DNA from: Bog-473 sp052140165
GTDB lineage: Bacteria; Actinomycetota; Acidimicrobiia; Acidimicrobiales; RAAP-2
NCBI GenBank assembly: GCA_052140165.1
Contig: JBKQUM010000113.1
Coordinates: 20,985 to 84,984 of the forward strand
Direction: 5' to 3'
Length of the DNA stretch: 64,000 nt
Under the pieces are notes generated by a model. The model did no database searches. It was not told the DNA's origin and worked only from the letters and a program-made list of their open reading frames with translations. The position numbers and the translations under genes were made by a program. Below, one piece after another: positions 52,704 to 61,278 of the stretch (positions within the stretch are counted from its first letter, which is position 1; the number at the start of each line of letters is the position of its first letter).

Positions 52704-55457
52704 TTGGCCCTAGTGCAGGTGCGTGCCAACCTCCAGGCTGATGGCATGGTCTCGGCCGTCCGTCCTGCGCCAGATGAGCTGGATCTCGTCGGAGCCGCCG
52801 CGCTCTCGCCGGACGAAGTCCTCTCCGCCCTCGGTAGCCGCCGTGAAGGGCTCACATCCGAGGAGGTCGAGGAGCGACTGCGCCGGTTCGGGTCGAATGC
52901 GCTCGCCGTCCATCGGGTTCGCGCCTCGGCGGTCCTCTTTCGCCAGGTTCGGAACCCGATCCTGCTCCTTCTCCTCGGGGCGGCACTCGTGTCAGGGCTC
53001 ACCGGCGGCGGCACCAATGCCGTGATCATCGCCGTGATCGTCTTCCTCAGCGTCGGCCTCGGCTTCTTCAACGAGTACCGCGCCGAGAGGGCCATGGCGT
53101 CTCTGCGGGCCCAGATCCGGCAGGAGGCCGAGGTCCGCAGGAATGGCCAGACGTGTCGAATGCCGGTCACGGAGCTCGTGCCCGGTGACGTGGTGGCGCT
53201 CCGTATCGGGGCGCTCGTACCGGCCGACCTGCGCTTGCTCGACGTCGACCAGTGTGAGTGCGACGAAGGCATCCTGACCGGGGAGTCGATGCCGGTGGTC
53301 AAGTCCGTGTCGGCTGTCGCCGGACATGAGTCACAGGACCAGCAGGGGTGTGCCTTCATGGGAACGATCGTCCACGAGGGATCGGCGCTCGGTGTGGTGG
53401 TGCAGACGGGGTCGCGCACCGCCTTCGGGCAGATCGCCGCAGGCTTGTCCGAACGCCAAGGCCAGACGGCCTTCGAAGTGGGCCTGTCGCGCTTCTCGCG
53501 GTTTCTCTTCGGGGTCGCCGCCCTCCTGACGGCGTTCATCTTCATCGTCAACGTGGCGCTTTCGCGGCCGCTCATCGAGGCGCTGCTCTTCTCCTTGGCA
53601 ATCGCGGTCGGCATCGCGCCCGAGATGATGCCCGCCATCGTCACGGTCAGCCTGTCCTCGGGATCGAAGGCACTGGCTGCGAAGAAGGTTCTCGTGAAGC
53701 GGCTGGTGGCCATCGAGGACCTCGGCAACATCGAGATCCTCTTCACCGACAAGACGGGCACACTCACCGAGGGGCTGATCACCTACGAACGGGGCATCGA
53801 TCCGGCAGGTCACGTGAGCGATGCCCCCCTCCTGCTCGGGCTTGTCTGCAACGAGTCCGCGGTGACGGAACATGGGCCGGTTGGAGGGAACACGCTGGAC
53901 CAGGCACTCTGGTCTGCTCCCGGAGCCGCTGCGGCGGGTGATCTGGCCGTCAAGGCCTCGTCGTATGTCCGAAAGAGCATCCTGCCGTTCGACCACGCGC
54001 GGCAGCTGGCTTCGGTACTGGTCGAGGGACCAGATGGACGCGCGCTGGTGGTCACCAAGGGGGCACCAGAGGTGGTCCTGGACCGATGTCTCGGCGTCCC
54101 CGACAGTGCCCGGTCCGCCGTGGATGCGTTGTTCTCCGAAGGAGCCCGGGTGGTGGCGGTCGCCAGTCGTCCCGCCGAGGGCATGAGTGCGCTCACGCTG
54201 GCAGACGAGCAGGGACTGGAGTTGGCGGGGTTCTTGACGTTCGCCGATCGACCGAAGGCCGATGCCGGCGCATCCATCGCACAACTCGAACGGCTCGGGG
54301 TTGATGTCAAGATCATCACCGGGGACAACGGACTCGTCGCCGCCAAGGTATGTTTAGAGATCGGGCTTGATTGCGCCGGGGTGCTGAACGGCGAGGAGGT
54401 CGAGGCCCTGAGTGATGACCGGCTCGAGGCGGCGATCCTGACCACGACGGTCTTCGCCCGGATCAGTCCCGATCAGAAATCCCGAATCATCAAGGTGGCC
54501 CGTCGTACCGGGAAGGACGTGGCGTTCCTCGGCGATGGGGTCAATGACGCGGTGGCTTTGCATCATGCCGATGTCGGCATCTCGGTGGACTCGGGAACCG
54601 ACGTCGCCAAGGACGCCGCTGACGTGGTGCTGCTCGACAAGGACCTCAGTGTGCTGGCGGAAGGCGTCATGGAGGGCCGCCGCATCTTCAACAACACCAT
54701 GAAGTACGTCCTCATGGCAACCTCCTCGAACTTCGGCAACATGTTCAGTGCGGCGGGCGCCTCCGTCTTCCTGACGTTCCTCCCGATGCTGCCATCACAG
54801 ATTCTCCTCAACAATCTGCTCTACAACACCGGACAGCTCGTGATCCCGACCGATCGGGTCGACCCCGAGGCATTGGCCCGTCCGGCGGCGTGGGACATGA
54901 AGTTCATCCGTCGCTTCATGTCGGTATTCGGCCCCGTGAGCTCCATCTTCGACTTCTTGACCTTCTGGGTCATGCTCTCGGTGCTCCACGCCGGTCGCGT
55001 CGAGTTCAGAACGGGCTGGTTCGTCGAGTCCATCGCCACGCAGACTCTGGTGATCTATGTGATCCGGACGAGGCGAGTTCCCTTCTTCAAGAGCCGTCCC
55101 AGCTGGCCGATGCTTGTGGTGCCAACCGGCGCAGCCCTTGTCGGAGCGGTCCTGCCGTACACCGGTCTCGCGCATCTCCTGGGCTTCACTCCGCTGCCGA
55201 CGACGTTCTTCCTCTTGCTCTTCGGGATGGTCGTGGTCTACCTGCTGCTGGTCGAGCTGGCGAAGACCCGCTTCTACCGAAGCCCGCACGCGCAGTCGCC
55301 GCGAATGGCTACCACCCACACCGAACGACTGGAGCGGCGGATCCGACGTCGCGTCTCGCGGTTCGTACACTTCGTAAGCCCAGAGGAGCGCCCCCCAGGG
55401 GAGTCCGGTGTCGCACTGCCCTCCACGCGTGGAGCCGATAGCCAGACGCAAAGGTAA
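52704..55457 (+). CDS. P-type ATPase, magnesium-transporter-like (type IIIB)
   Basis: 917 residues from a TTG at 52704; GTGs at 52713 and 52719 or an ATG at 52746 could be the true start. The actuator motif is TGES (192-195), the phosphorylated Asp is in DKTGTLTEG (Asp349), the nucleotide-binding region is KGAPEVVLDRC, and the hinge is GDGVNDAVAL (from 610). Helices include the ion-binding AVGIAPEMMPAIV (M4) and TSSNFGNMFSAAGASVFL (M5), which agree with MgtA/MgtB-type pumps. No heavy-metal CPx motif. The Arg-rich tail is unusual. Sole gene of segment 4. Confidence 0.92.
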   Translation: MALVQVRANLQADGMVSAVRPAPDELDLVGAAALSPDEVLSALGSRREGLTSEEVEERLRRFGSNALAVHRVRASAVLFRQVRNPILLLLLGAALVSGLTGGGTNAVIIAVIVFLSVGLGFFNEYRAERAMASLRAQIRQEAEVRRNGQTCRMPVTELVPGDVVALRIGALVPADLRLLDVDQCECDEGILTGESMPVVKSVSAVAGHESQDQQGCAFMGTIVHEGSALGVVVQTGSRTAFGQIAAGLSERQGQTAFEVGLSRFSRFLFGVAALLTAFIFIVNVALSRPLIEALLFSLAIAVGIAPEMMPAIVTVSLSSGSKALAAKKVLVKRLVAIEDLGNIEILFTDKTGTLTEGLITYERGIDPAGHVSDAPLLLGLVCNESAVTEHGPVGGNTLDQALWSAPGAAAAGDLAVKASSYVRKSILPFDHARQLASVLVEGPDGRALVVTKGAPEVVLDRCLGVPDSARSAVDALFSEGARVVAVASRPAEGMSALTLADEQGLELAGFLTFADRPKADAGASIAQLERLGVDVKIITGDNGLVAAKVCLEIGLDCAGVLNGEEVEALSDDRLEAAILTTTVFARISPDQKSRIIKVARRTGKDVAFLGDGVNDAVALHHADVGISVDSGTDVAKDAADVVLLDKDLSVLAEGVMEGRRIFNNTMKYVLMATSSNFGNMFSAAGASVFLTFLPMLPSQILLNNLLYNTGQLVIPTDRVDPEALARPAAWDMKFIRRFMSVFGPVSSIFDFLTFWVMLSVLHAGRVEFRTGWFVESIATQTLVIYVIRTRRVPFFKSRPSWPMLVVPTGAALVGAVLPYTGLAHLLGFTPLPTTFFLLLFGMVVVYLLLVELAKTRFYRSPHAQSPRMATTHTERLERRIRRRVSRFVHFVSPEERPPGESGVALPSTRGADSQTQR

Positions 55458-55806
55458 TCCACCGGTAACCGGACCTCTCTTCTGGGCGTGTTCTCGTCAC
55501 CGAGTGGAGATCCATCCCGACGCAGACCTGCGGTGCAGGAAATCTTCGGGAATGCGGCAGGTTTGCCCCCCGTTTGGAGACGTTGGAACCTGACAGTGAA
55601 GACGCCGATCACGAAGAGCAGGGTGAGACCGATGATCACGACAATCTGGGGAGCGAGAAGGATCGTACGGATCCTGCGCCAACCTTCTCGTCAAGGGTCA
55701 GAGCCAGTCTTATCCATGGGCCGCCACAATTGGCATCCACGGATCGCTCGAGCCGACATCGCGGGTTTCGATTCCGAGCTGCACCTTGGCCCGGGCGACG
55801 GGGAGA

Positions 55807-55965
55807 CTTCTACTGCGTCCGCTACTCAAATCGGTAGACGCAACGATCTTGAGCTGTATCTGCTGGACGCCGGACCGGATCTGAGCTGGCCATATGGACT
55901 CCGTTGCATTGGCCGGAAGATCTGAATCGCTCTCTTGATCCCAAGGTGCCGGCATCACAACTCGG
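55807..55965 (+). repeat. att-like module 4 (most diverged)
   Basis: GCTACTCAAA ends at 55830, again exactly 102 bp before the core position (55932). TGGAC at 55864 and ATGGAC at 55894 keep the offsets. The core starts CTCTTGATCCCAAGGTGCCG and then loses similarity after GGCATC, so the T-arm and acceptor parts are decayed or recombined. This may be the right edge of the array. It lies in the 886 bp gap between the ATPase and PPOX genes. Confidence 0.6.
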
Positions 55966-56343
55966 CGCTGTGTTCGGCCTCAGCCGTCCTCATCACCCGG
56001 ATCGCTGCTTGCTGGCGCAAAGGTGAGCTCACCGAGGCCGAAGGCAAAGCTGTCTGCGCCGACCGTTTCAAGATCGATCCAAAGGTCCGGACCGCCCGTC
56101 GTCGCAACACCCCAGCCAAAGTCTTCAAGAACAGGATGGCGGGTCGAGGCAGAAAGGAGTCGGCCCAGAAGGTCGCTCCGGCCACCGACCCGCCAGGAAA
56201 AGAAGCTAGCGAAAATGTGGCTTGAAGGGCTTGACTACCGTTAGGAACTCACCCAGTTGAGTCTGGACGATGGATTGGTGGGCTGCGACTAGCCGCTTCA
56301 TCCCAGGGCCACTTGTTGAGCCAGGATGAGGAAGCTGATCACC
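55966..56343. other. Gap without a recognisable gene
   Basis: A plus-strand frame at 55935-56225 contains WRKGELTEAEGKAVCADRFK followed by a basic stretch and could be a decayed coding remnant, but it starts inside att module 4 and resembles no family I know. No RNA gene or terminator is evident. Confidence 0.3.
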
Positions 56344-56778
56344 TCAGAAGAACCAAGAATCGTCAGAGGCGAAGTCTGCCAAGCGCCGTCCGCTCACCAT
56401 CTTCGGAGTGATCACGACCCATATGTCGTGAACCCCCTTCTTCCAGGGTTGCGGCGGCGCGCCGTGGATCTGTCCTATCAGTTCGGACAAGCGCTCGAAT
56501 TCGACTTCTTCAGCGGCACCACGAATCAGAACGCTCCATCCCGAGTGGCTGACCGAGTCTATGTGATCAACTTGAAAGGCGATATCCTGTTCATGCAAGC
56601 CGCGCACCTTCGAACCTGCCTCAGAACGGAAGACAATCGTATTTCCGGCAACGGCATAGTTGACCGGGACTGCGGCTAGTCCCAGTTTGTCTTGATAGAC
56701 GAGGCGACCGACGGCCTGTTCTCTAAGCAACATGAAGCACTCATCCCATGAGAGTTCCTCGAGGATTCGCCTCGGCAT
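56344..56778 (-). CDS. Pyridoxamine 5'-phosphate oxidase-fold protein
   Basis: 144 residues from the ATG at 56778 (a TTG two codons earlier is possible). MPRRILEELSWDECFMLLREQAVGRLVYQDKLGLAAVPVNYAVAGNTIVFRSEAGSKVRGL is the split-barrel flavin-binding pattern of the PPOX/nitroimidazole-resistance type, with VVITPKMVSGRR at the end. Small proteins of this type bind FMN, haem or F420. It is a single minus-strand gene in a region of lower GC. Confidence 0.85.
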   Translation of the reverse strand: MPRRILEELSWDECFMLLREQAVGRLVYQDKLGLAAVPVNYAVAGNTIVFRSEAGSKVRGLHEQDIAFQVDHIDSVSHSGWSVLIRGAAEEVEFERLSELIGQIHGAPPQPWKKGVHDIWVVITPKMVSGRRLADFASDDSWFF

Positions 56779-56844
56779 GGTCAAAGCCTACGGGGCTTCA
56801 GCTATGAGGTTCAGAGTCCAAGGACCCTATTGCCCGGGGCTTCT

Positions 56845-56896
56845 TTGGCTCCCAGGTCTAGTCCCGTTGTGCCGCAGGGGGTCACCCCGTCCCGGC
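56845..56896. repeat. Diverged ~50 bp repeat, copy 1
   Basis: Starts TTGGCTCCCAGG and ends near CCCCGTCCCGGC. It aligns with 59169-59220, which has the same start and end with scattered differences between. It lies between the PPOX and GNAT genes. Nature unknown. Confidence 0.4.
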
Positions 56897-56912
56897 AGCG
56901 GATCGAACTGGG

Positions 56913-57443
56913 CTACTTGGTCAAGGTCCCTGAATTGCCCAACCGCTGGATCAGAAGCTGTCCAAGCCAGCCGTCTCGGTTGAACTGTTCGGTAGCAGTA
57001 AACCCTTGCGATTCGTAGTACCTGACGAGCCGCTGCTCGCCCCCAGCCCAGCAATCCACACGCAAAAGTTCCAACCCTCTGGTACGACAGTCCGCTCGGG
57101 CATGATTCAAAAGTGCTCTTCCGATCCCTTGCCCGATGAGTTGTCGGGATGTGAGGAGCATGTAGATGTAGAGATTGTTCTCATGAACTTGTGGAGCGTA
57201 AGACGGTGAGGATTCGCTGACTTCGAGAGCGCCAACTACCTGATCACCTACTTCGGCAATGGTCAGTTCGCTACTTCTGGCCAATCTAGATATTCGCTCA
57301 CGCCGGTCCGGTCGCTCCGACCATGGCTGAGTACCCCACTGTCCACCGAGGCCCTTTCCGGCTAGCCAGCGAACTGCTTCATCGAACAGCTCCAGCAGAG
57401 AGCTCTCATCATCGACGGTTCCGGGTCGAAGGACCATTTCCAC
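56913..57443 (-). CDS. GNAT family N-acetyltransferase
   Basis: 176 residues from a GTG at 57443, or an ATG two codons later. VLRPGTVDDESSLLELFDEAVRWLAGKGLGGQWG opens it; the acetyl-CoA loop is IYMLLTSRQLIGQGIGRALLNHARADCRTRGLELLRVDCWAGGEQRLVRYYESQGF, a standard GNAT core with QGIGRAL and the Y-Y-E-S-Q-G-F end. The acceptor is unknown. A single gene in the low-density region right of the island. Confidence 0.87.
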   Translation of the reverse strand: MEMVLRPGTVDDESSLLELFDEAVRWLAGKGLGGQWGTQPWSERPDRRERISRLARSSELTIAEVGDQVVGALEVSESSPSYAPQVHENNLYIYMLLTSRQLIGQGIGRALLNHARADCRTRGLELLRVDCWAGGEQRLVRYYESQGFTATEQFNRDGWLGQLLIQRLGNSGTLTK

Positions 57444-57630
57444 AGGAGAGCACGATAGATCTCGGGACCTCTCTGGGCTCTACGACACAAGTGCCAATCA
57501 GCTGCTCCCGGCGTAACGGGGGCAGGTGCCGCATACCGCGCATCCAGTCTTGATTCTCCGTCAGGCGCTGATGGGTACTCCGCGTCTTGCTGAGAGACAC
57601 CCGCATAGATGGAACAGTCCGTCTATCAGC

Positions 57631-58917
57631 TCAGCTGGCTGCTGATGCGGTCGTCGGCGTCCCGCAGCTCTCGGCCTGGACGCCGACGACACCGACCGGA
57701 GCAGGTGCTTCACCGGCGGTCACGCCTGCGAAGCGATGCGCGATCCAGCCGACCATGTCGTTGGTGGAGACAGCGATGACCCCGTAGTGATCAAGACCCG
57801 GGTAGATCCACCGCTCGACGTTGGCGCCGAGGCTGCACAGGTGGGTGTAGAGGATTTGCGTGGTGAAGACAGGGATCTGCTCGTCGGCGCCCCCCTGAAT
57901 GATCAGAAGCGGCACTGAGGGAACGCTCGAGAAGTCGGCGGGGTCGTTCTCCGCCAAGATCGGTGCGAACGAGGCGAGCTGGGTCGGGTTCTGCTTGATC
58001 AGCTGCGAGTATGTGTACTTGTCGAGGGTGTTCTCGAGGTAGGTGAAGCAGCCCTTCTGCAGCGTGGGGATCAGGCTGATCCCCTTCGCCGTCAAGATCT
58101 GCTGCAGCGGGACCGCCGCGTTGCCGTAGGCGGTGTTGTAGCCCACCGTCGCCATGTAGAGGTAGAAGCGGTACGGGCTCGTCTCGAGGAAGGCGTAGAT
58201 CGAGGCGAACTGCGTCGGAGGAGCCCCGGCTACCGCTCCGAGCATAGTGAAGCCCTGCCGGGCTCCGTGGGTCGCTCCTGCGTCCCAGGCGAACATCGCT
58301 GTCTGGCCACCCTCTGAGTGGCCCCACACGACGTAGTGCTTCGACGTGTCGGCGGCGCTGAGCTGGTGGGCGGCGAGCACGATGTCGATCGTGTTGTCTC
58401 CCGAGATCCCCCCGACCAGATAGGGGAGCAGGTCCGGCGGCGTACCTTCTCCCTGGTAGTCGCTCGCCGTCACGACCCAGCCCTGGGCCAAGAGCGCGTT
58501 CAAACTGGCGTGCGGGACCGTCGTCAGGTCCTCATCGGTGTAGTCGGTCGACGGCGCGCAGATGTCGCCCATGCCGTTGGTGCCGTGCGACCAGGTGACC
58601 ACGTCACGGCCGGACGTCGGCGCGGCAGTGGGCGGCACGAAGACCATGCCGGTCACGGCGACGTTCTTGCCACCGATCCCCGTCGAGACGTACATCACCC
58701 GGTAGGCGGTGGCATGCACCCCGGCAACGGTTGTCTTCTCGTATCTGAGCAGGGTGCCCGGTGCCTTCGAGCTCAACCCGGCGGGAACGACGTAGAACGC
58801 AGGAAGGCCGTGCGGTGCCGAGGAAGGCGTCGAGCCCGACGTTGAACCGCTGGCCGAAGCCACCAACACCGGGCTGAGCAGTACGCCCAACACCGCTGCT
58901 CTCGTCCTTGTTCTCAT
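57631..58917 (-). CDS. Secreted lipase (LIP family, PF03583-like)
   Basis: 428 residues from the ATG at 58917 (a GTG one codon before is possible). The signal peptide RTRAAVLGVLLSPVLVASASG is followed by a Ser/Thr-rich spacer. The catalytic domain has VVTWSHGTNGMGDICAPSTDY, VTASDYQGEGTPP, the elbow GHSEGGQTAMFA with its Ser, Asp in LIIQGGADEQIP and His in YPGLDHYGV. Paired Cys (ICAPS, HLCSLG) fit export. Family members hydrolyse triacylglycerols or other esters outside the cell. Confidence 0.9.
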   Translation of the reverse strand: MRTRTRAAVLGVLLSPVLVASASGSTSGSTPSSAPHGLPAFYVVPAGLSSKAPGTLLRYEKTTVAGVHATAYRVMYVSTGIGGKNVAVTGMVFVPPTAAPTSGRDVVTWSHGTNGMGDICAPSTDYTDEDLTTVPHASLNALLAQGWVVTASDYQGEGTPPDLLPYLVGGISGDNTIDIVLAAHQLSAADTSKHYVVWGHSEGGQTAMFAWDAGATHGARQGFTMLGAVAGAPPTQFASIYAFLETSPYRFYLYMATVGYNTAYGNAAVPLQQILTAKGISLIPTLQKGCFTYLENTLDKYTYSQLIKQNPTQLASFAPILAENDPADFSSVPSVPLLIIQGGADEQIPVFTTQILYTHLCSLGANVERWIYPGLDHYGVIAVSTNDMVGWIAHRFAGVTAGEAPAPVGVVGVQAESCGTPTTASAAS

Positions 58918-59270
58918 CACCGCACAGCACTCACCTGGTCTTCTCCTGGGAGCACAAGTGACATCAGGAGGGTTCTCGCGCATTCACCCGACGACCCAAA
59001 CAGGTCGCGCCGTCTGTCTAACAGTCGCTCACGTGAGTAGCTAGGGCCGTTCGCCCCTAATGGGCACGAGCACCACTCCTTCGGTGGGCGGCAGCTCGTT
59101 ACGGCACAATGCCGGAGACGGACGAAGGGTATGCGGCAGTGCCACACCGGTTACGGAGCGGGACGCTATTGGCTCCCAGGACTATCCCCATGGTGCGGGA
59201 GTGCCCCACCGTCCCGGCGTAGTGGGCTACCCAGGACCCCGCCCGGTATCGCCGATTGGGCCGGTCGGCT
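58918..59270. other. Intergenic region with a repeat copy, no gene seen
   Basis: No credible coding frame. Bases 59169-59220 form copy 2 of the repeat described at 56845, and 59202-59220 recur exactly at 59528-59546. Confidence 0.4.
59202..59220. repeat. 19 bp direct repeat TGCCCCACCGTCCCGGCGT
   Basis: A perfect copy occurs at 59528-59546, 326 bp away, flanking the small gene at 59271-59495. Together with the diverged copy at 56845-56896 it suggests a short dispersed element or recombination footprint. Confidence 0.55.
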
Positions 59271-59495
59271 TCATGTAATGGCGCCTTTGAAAAAGTCGTC
59301 AGGTGGAACCGCAAACCGATCTAGAGACGTGGACTTGAGGTACTCGTAGCGTCCGTAGATTGCCTGAACTGCATCGGGCAAATGATCGTGCGTCCTCCTG
59401 GCAGCTTGGATTGCTCGGATGACCTCGCCGTCGAAGAGCAGGCTGTCGATCTCGTGCCATTCCTCATCCTCCTCGCCATCCACGGGTACAGGCAT
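59271..59495 (-). CDS. Small acidic hypothetical protein
   Basis: 74 residues from the ATG at 59495. Strongly acidic start (PVPVDGEEDEEWHEIDSLLF) followed by GEVIRAIQAARRTHDHLPDA and VQAIYGRYEYLKSTSLDRFA. The second half is a helical pattern of a compact soluble domain. I do not recognise the family. The frame is open further upstream, but that part contains the 19 bp repeat and is not protein-like. Confidence 0.6.
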   Translation of the reverse strand: MPVPVDGEEDEEWHEIDSLLFDGEVIRAIQAARRTHDHLPDAVQAIYGRYEYLKSTSLDRFAVPPDDFFKGAIT

Positions 59496-59625
59496 GCTCC
59501 ACTCAGGAGGCGAGCGGGTGGCCGAACTGCCCCACCGTCCCGGCGTTCTCGGACTCACCCTGGTCAAAGCGCTCGGTCAACAACTGGGGGAACTGACGCG
59601 TGAAGAACGACGTGCGCGACTTAGC

Positions 59626-59766
59626 TTAGAAGAGCACCAGCACCACGAGCAACCCGAGGCAGGCAGCCAACACGCAGCTAGTGATCATGGTCCTCCGCAA
59701 CAAAACGCCCAAAATGGGCCCTGGTTCTTCTGGTCCGGAGCGGTCGACCCTTACAAGATCCATCAT
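59626..59766 (-). CDS. Small single-helix membrane protein (tentative)
   Basis: 46 residues: a charged N-terminus MMDLVRVDRSGPEEPGPILG followed by VLLRRTMITSCVLAACLGLL then VVLVLF, a C-terminal membrane helix preceded by Arg-Arg. No clear ribosome binding site. It lies in the 528 bp space between the acidic protein gene and the GAP-family gene, where nothing else is convincing. Confidence 0.35.
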   Translation of the reverse strand: MMDLVRVDRSGPEEPGPILGVLLRRTMITSCVLAACLGLLVVLVLF

Positions 59767-60023
59767 CAGACGTGAGGTTTCGGCGCCGGGGTTGATACCC
59801 CCGAATAGTTTGAGCGGCCCTACAGGGGCCTGACAGACGATCCCTTGCCCAGCCCGAATTGCCAGAGTGCCGCACCTACCCGGCGGACGGGGGCAGGCAC
59901 TTGATGTTGCCAACGAAGGGGTCATAGCGACGGCGACCTTCTGATTCACTTGGGAATAACAGTCCTCTTGAGGTCTCCCCGAGCATCAGCATCTCTGGGC
60001 CACCGTCATCGGGACCGTAGGCT

Positions 60024-60695
60024 GTGCAGGTGGGAGCGCTCCTAGCCACGGTGTTGCCGCTGGCATTGGGCGCAGCGGTCAGCCCGGCCCTCTTCGCACT
60101 AGAGGTTCTCGTACTTTCTGGTCGGCGCCATCCGATCAGCCGGGGTTGGGCCGTGGCGGGCGGTGCAGCCGCCATGCTGATCATCTACACGCTGCTTGGC
60201 TTGACCGTGCTCGAGCATGTCGTTCACCGTCGGAGCCACTCGGTGACCGATGCCGCGATTGACCTGGGAGCGGCCCTTCTCCTGGCACTATTGGCGATTC
60301 GGGCATTCCACCGGCGACCCACGGCGGCTGAGAGTCACAACCGTATGGCTTCGCGGATGCTCGATGCACCCACGGTCTCGTTCTGGGGTCTCGGGGCTTT
60401 CGCAATGTTGGTCAATTTCTCCACTCTGGTCCTCTTCCTTGCCGCCCTCCACCAGATCCCCCATTCGTCAGTCGATCTGGCGGAGAAGGCGGTGGTCGTT
60501 GTCATCCTGATACTCATCACGTTGCTTCCGGTCCTCGTACCTCTTCTGCTGGTAGTAGTACTCGGCCACAAAGCTGACCCGGTGTTGTCTGGACTCAACG
60601 AGTTTGTGAGTGGTCATGCACGCCAGATCACGGCCGGAATTGAGATTCTCTTCTGCCTGCTGCTCCTGTTCAAAGCAATCGGCGAACTGCCCTAG
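60024..60695 (+). CDS. GAP/Sap family membrane protein (transporter-like)
   Basis: 223 residues with six predicted helices: LLATVLPLALGAAVSPALFALEVLVL, GWAVAGGAAAMLIIYTLLGLTVL, DLGAALLLALLAIRAF, FAMLVNFSTLVLFLAAL, VVVVILILITLLPVLVPLLLVVV and ITAGIEILFCLLLLFKAI. The PLALGAAVSPALF opening and the N-F-S-T-L centre are typical of the GAP family (relatives of sulfolipid-addressing protein and LysE-like exporters). It may move lipids or small molecules. It has a GTG start and stands alone. Confidence 0.82.
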   Translation: MQVGALLATVLPLALGAAVSPALFALEVLVLSGRRHPISRGWAVAGGAAAMLIIYTLLGLTVLEHVVHRRSHSVTDAAIDLGAALLLALLAIRAFHRRPTAAESHNRMASRMLDAPTVSFWGLGAFAMLVNFSTLVLFLAALHQIPHSSVDLAEKAVVVVILILITLLPVLVPLLLVVVLGHKADPVLSGLNEFVSGHARQITAGIEILFCLLLLFKAIGELP

Positions 60696-60853
60696 ACGGA
60701 GGCGCCTCGCGGGAACGAACAACAACCAACAAGAACCGGCGAAGACGCGACGGAGGCGATCGCTGATTCGCCATGGTCTCGTCCCGGCGAACGGCGGCAG
60801 GTAGGTTTTCTTGCCTCGGCGACGGCGTAACCCTTGAAGTGTCAATCCAACGA

Positions 60854-61129
60854 TCACGGAGTCCCGAGTTCGGACACTCCGACCCCCTGACGAGCCTTCA
60901 CAATGGCGATGACCGCCACCAAGCAAAGCGTTATTCCGTTAGCCAGGTAGATGGGTGCGTCGTGTTGGAGGACGCCGTAAGTGAACCACGCGGCGATGCC
61001 GATTCCGAGCATTGCAAGGTAGAGCCAGTGGAAGTCTCCCGCTTCGCGGGTGCGCGTCGTCTTGATCAACTAGGGCAACCAGCACACGGTTGTCAGGATC
61101 GCGGCGACGGTGCCGATCAACGTGATCAC
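60854..61129 (-). pseudogene. SemiSWEET (PQ-loop) sugar transporter gene interrupted by TAG
   Basis: From a GTG at 61129 the frame reads VITLIGTVAAILTTVCWLP, then a TAG at 61070-61072, then LIKTTRTREAGDFHWLYLAM followed by LGIGIAAWFTYGVLQHDAPIYLANGITLCLVAVIAIVKA. This is a full-length three-helix SemiSWEET (91 codons) in which the stop sits exactly at the glutamine of the conserved PQ motif; one C-to-T change turns CAG into TAG. Everything after it stays in frame and well conserved, so decay is recent or the stop is read through. Intact homologs move mono- or disaccharides as dimers. Confidence 0.75.
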
Positions 61130-61278
61130 AAGCGCCTCTCTTCCTTCGAATCGCCCGATCTTGGCTCTGGCCCATTCTGCAACGTAGACGGGACCCGACC
61201 CTGATCAACGCCGGCGTCGAAGTGCCCGCCGAACCGCCACCGACCCGGCGAAGTGTGGTGGGCCCAACCCGTAATGTG

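Larger units (their letters stand above)
42760..55965 (+). mobile_element. Tandem array of att-flanked segments at tRNA-Lys (integrase not visible)
   Basis: The tRNA-Lys 3' half recurs four more times in the same direction (cores at 48210, 49731, 52567 and 55932). This splits the region into four segments of about 5.4, 1.5, 2.8 and 3.4 kb. Cores upstream of the later copies are preceded not by the tRNA 5' half but by a conserved-plan arm: GCTACTsAAA exactly 102 bp before the core, with GGAC repeats between. That is the arrangement expected for accreted elements sharing one attachment specificity. Genes inside are cargo-like: oxidoreductases, an XRE/NTase pair, a secreted hydrolase and an ion pump. 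No recombinase, relaxase or replication gene is seen, so the elements would be mobilised only in trans, or are dead. Confidence 0.7.

Noticed and set aside
55421..55434. Rho-independent terminator of the P-type ATPase gene
   Set aside because: CTCCACGCGTGGAG is a perfect palindrome, but it lies inside the coding sequence and no T-run follows.
42789..55965. CRISPR array or integron attC series
   Set aside because: Repeats are spaced 1.5-5.4 kb apart with whole genes between, are derived from a tRNA, and there are no cas or intI genes.
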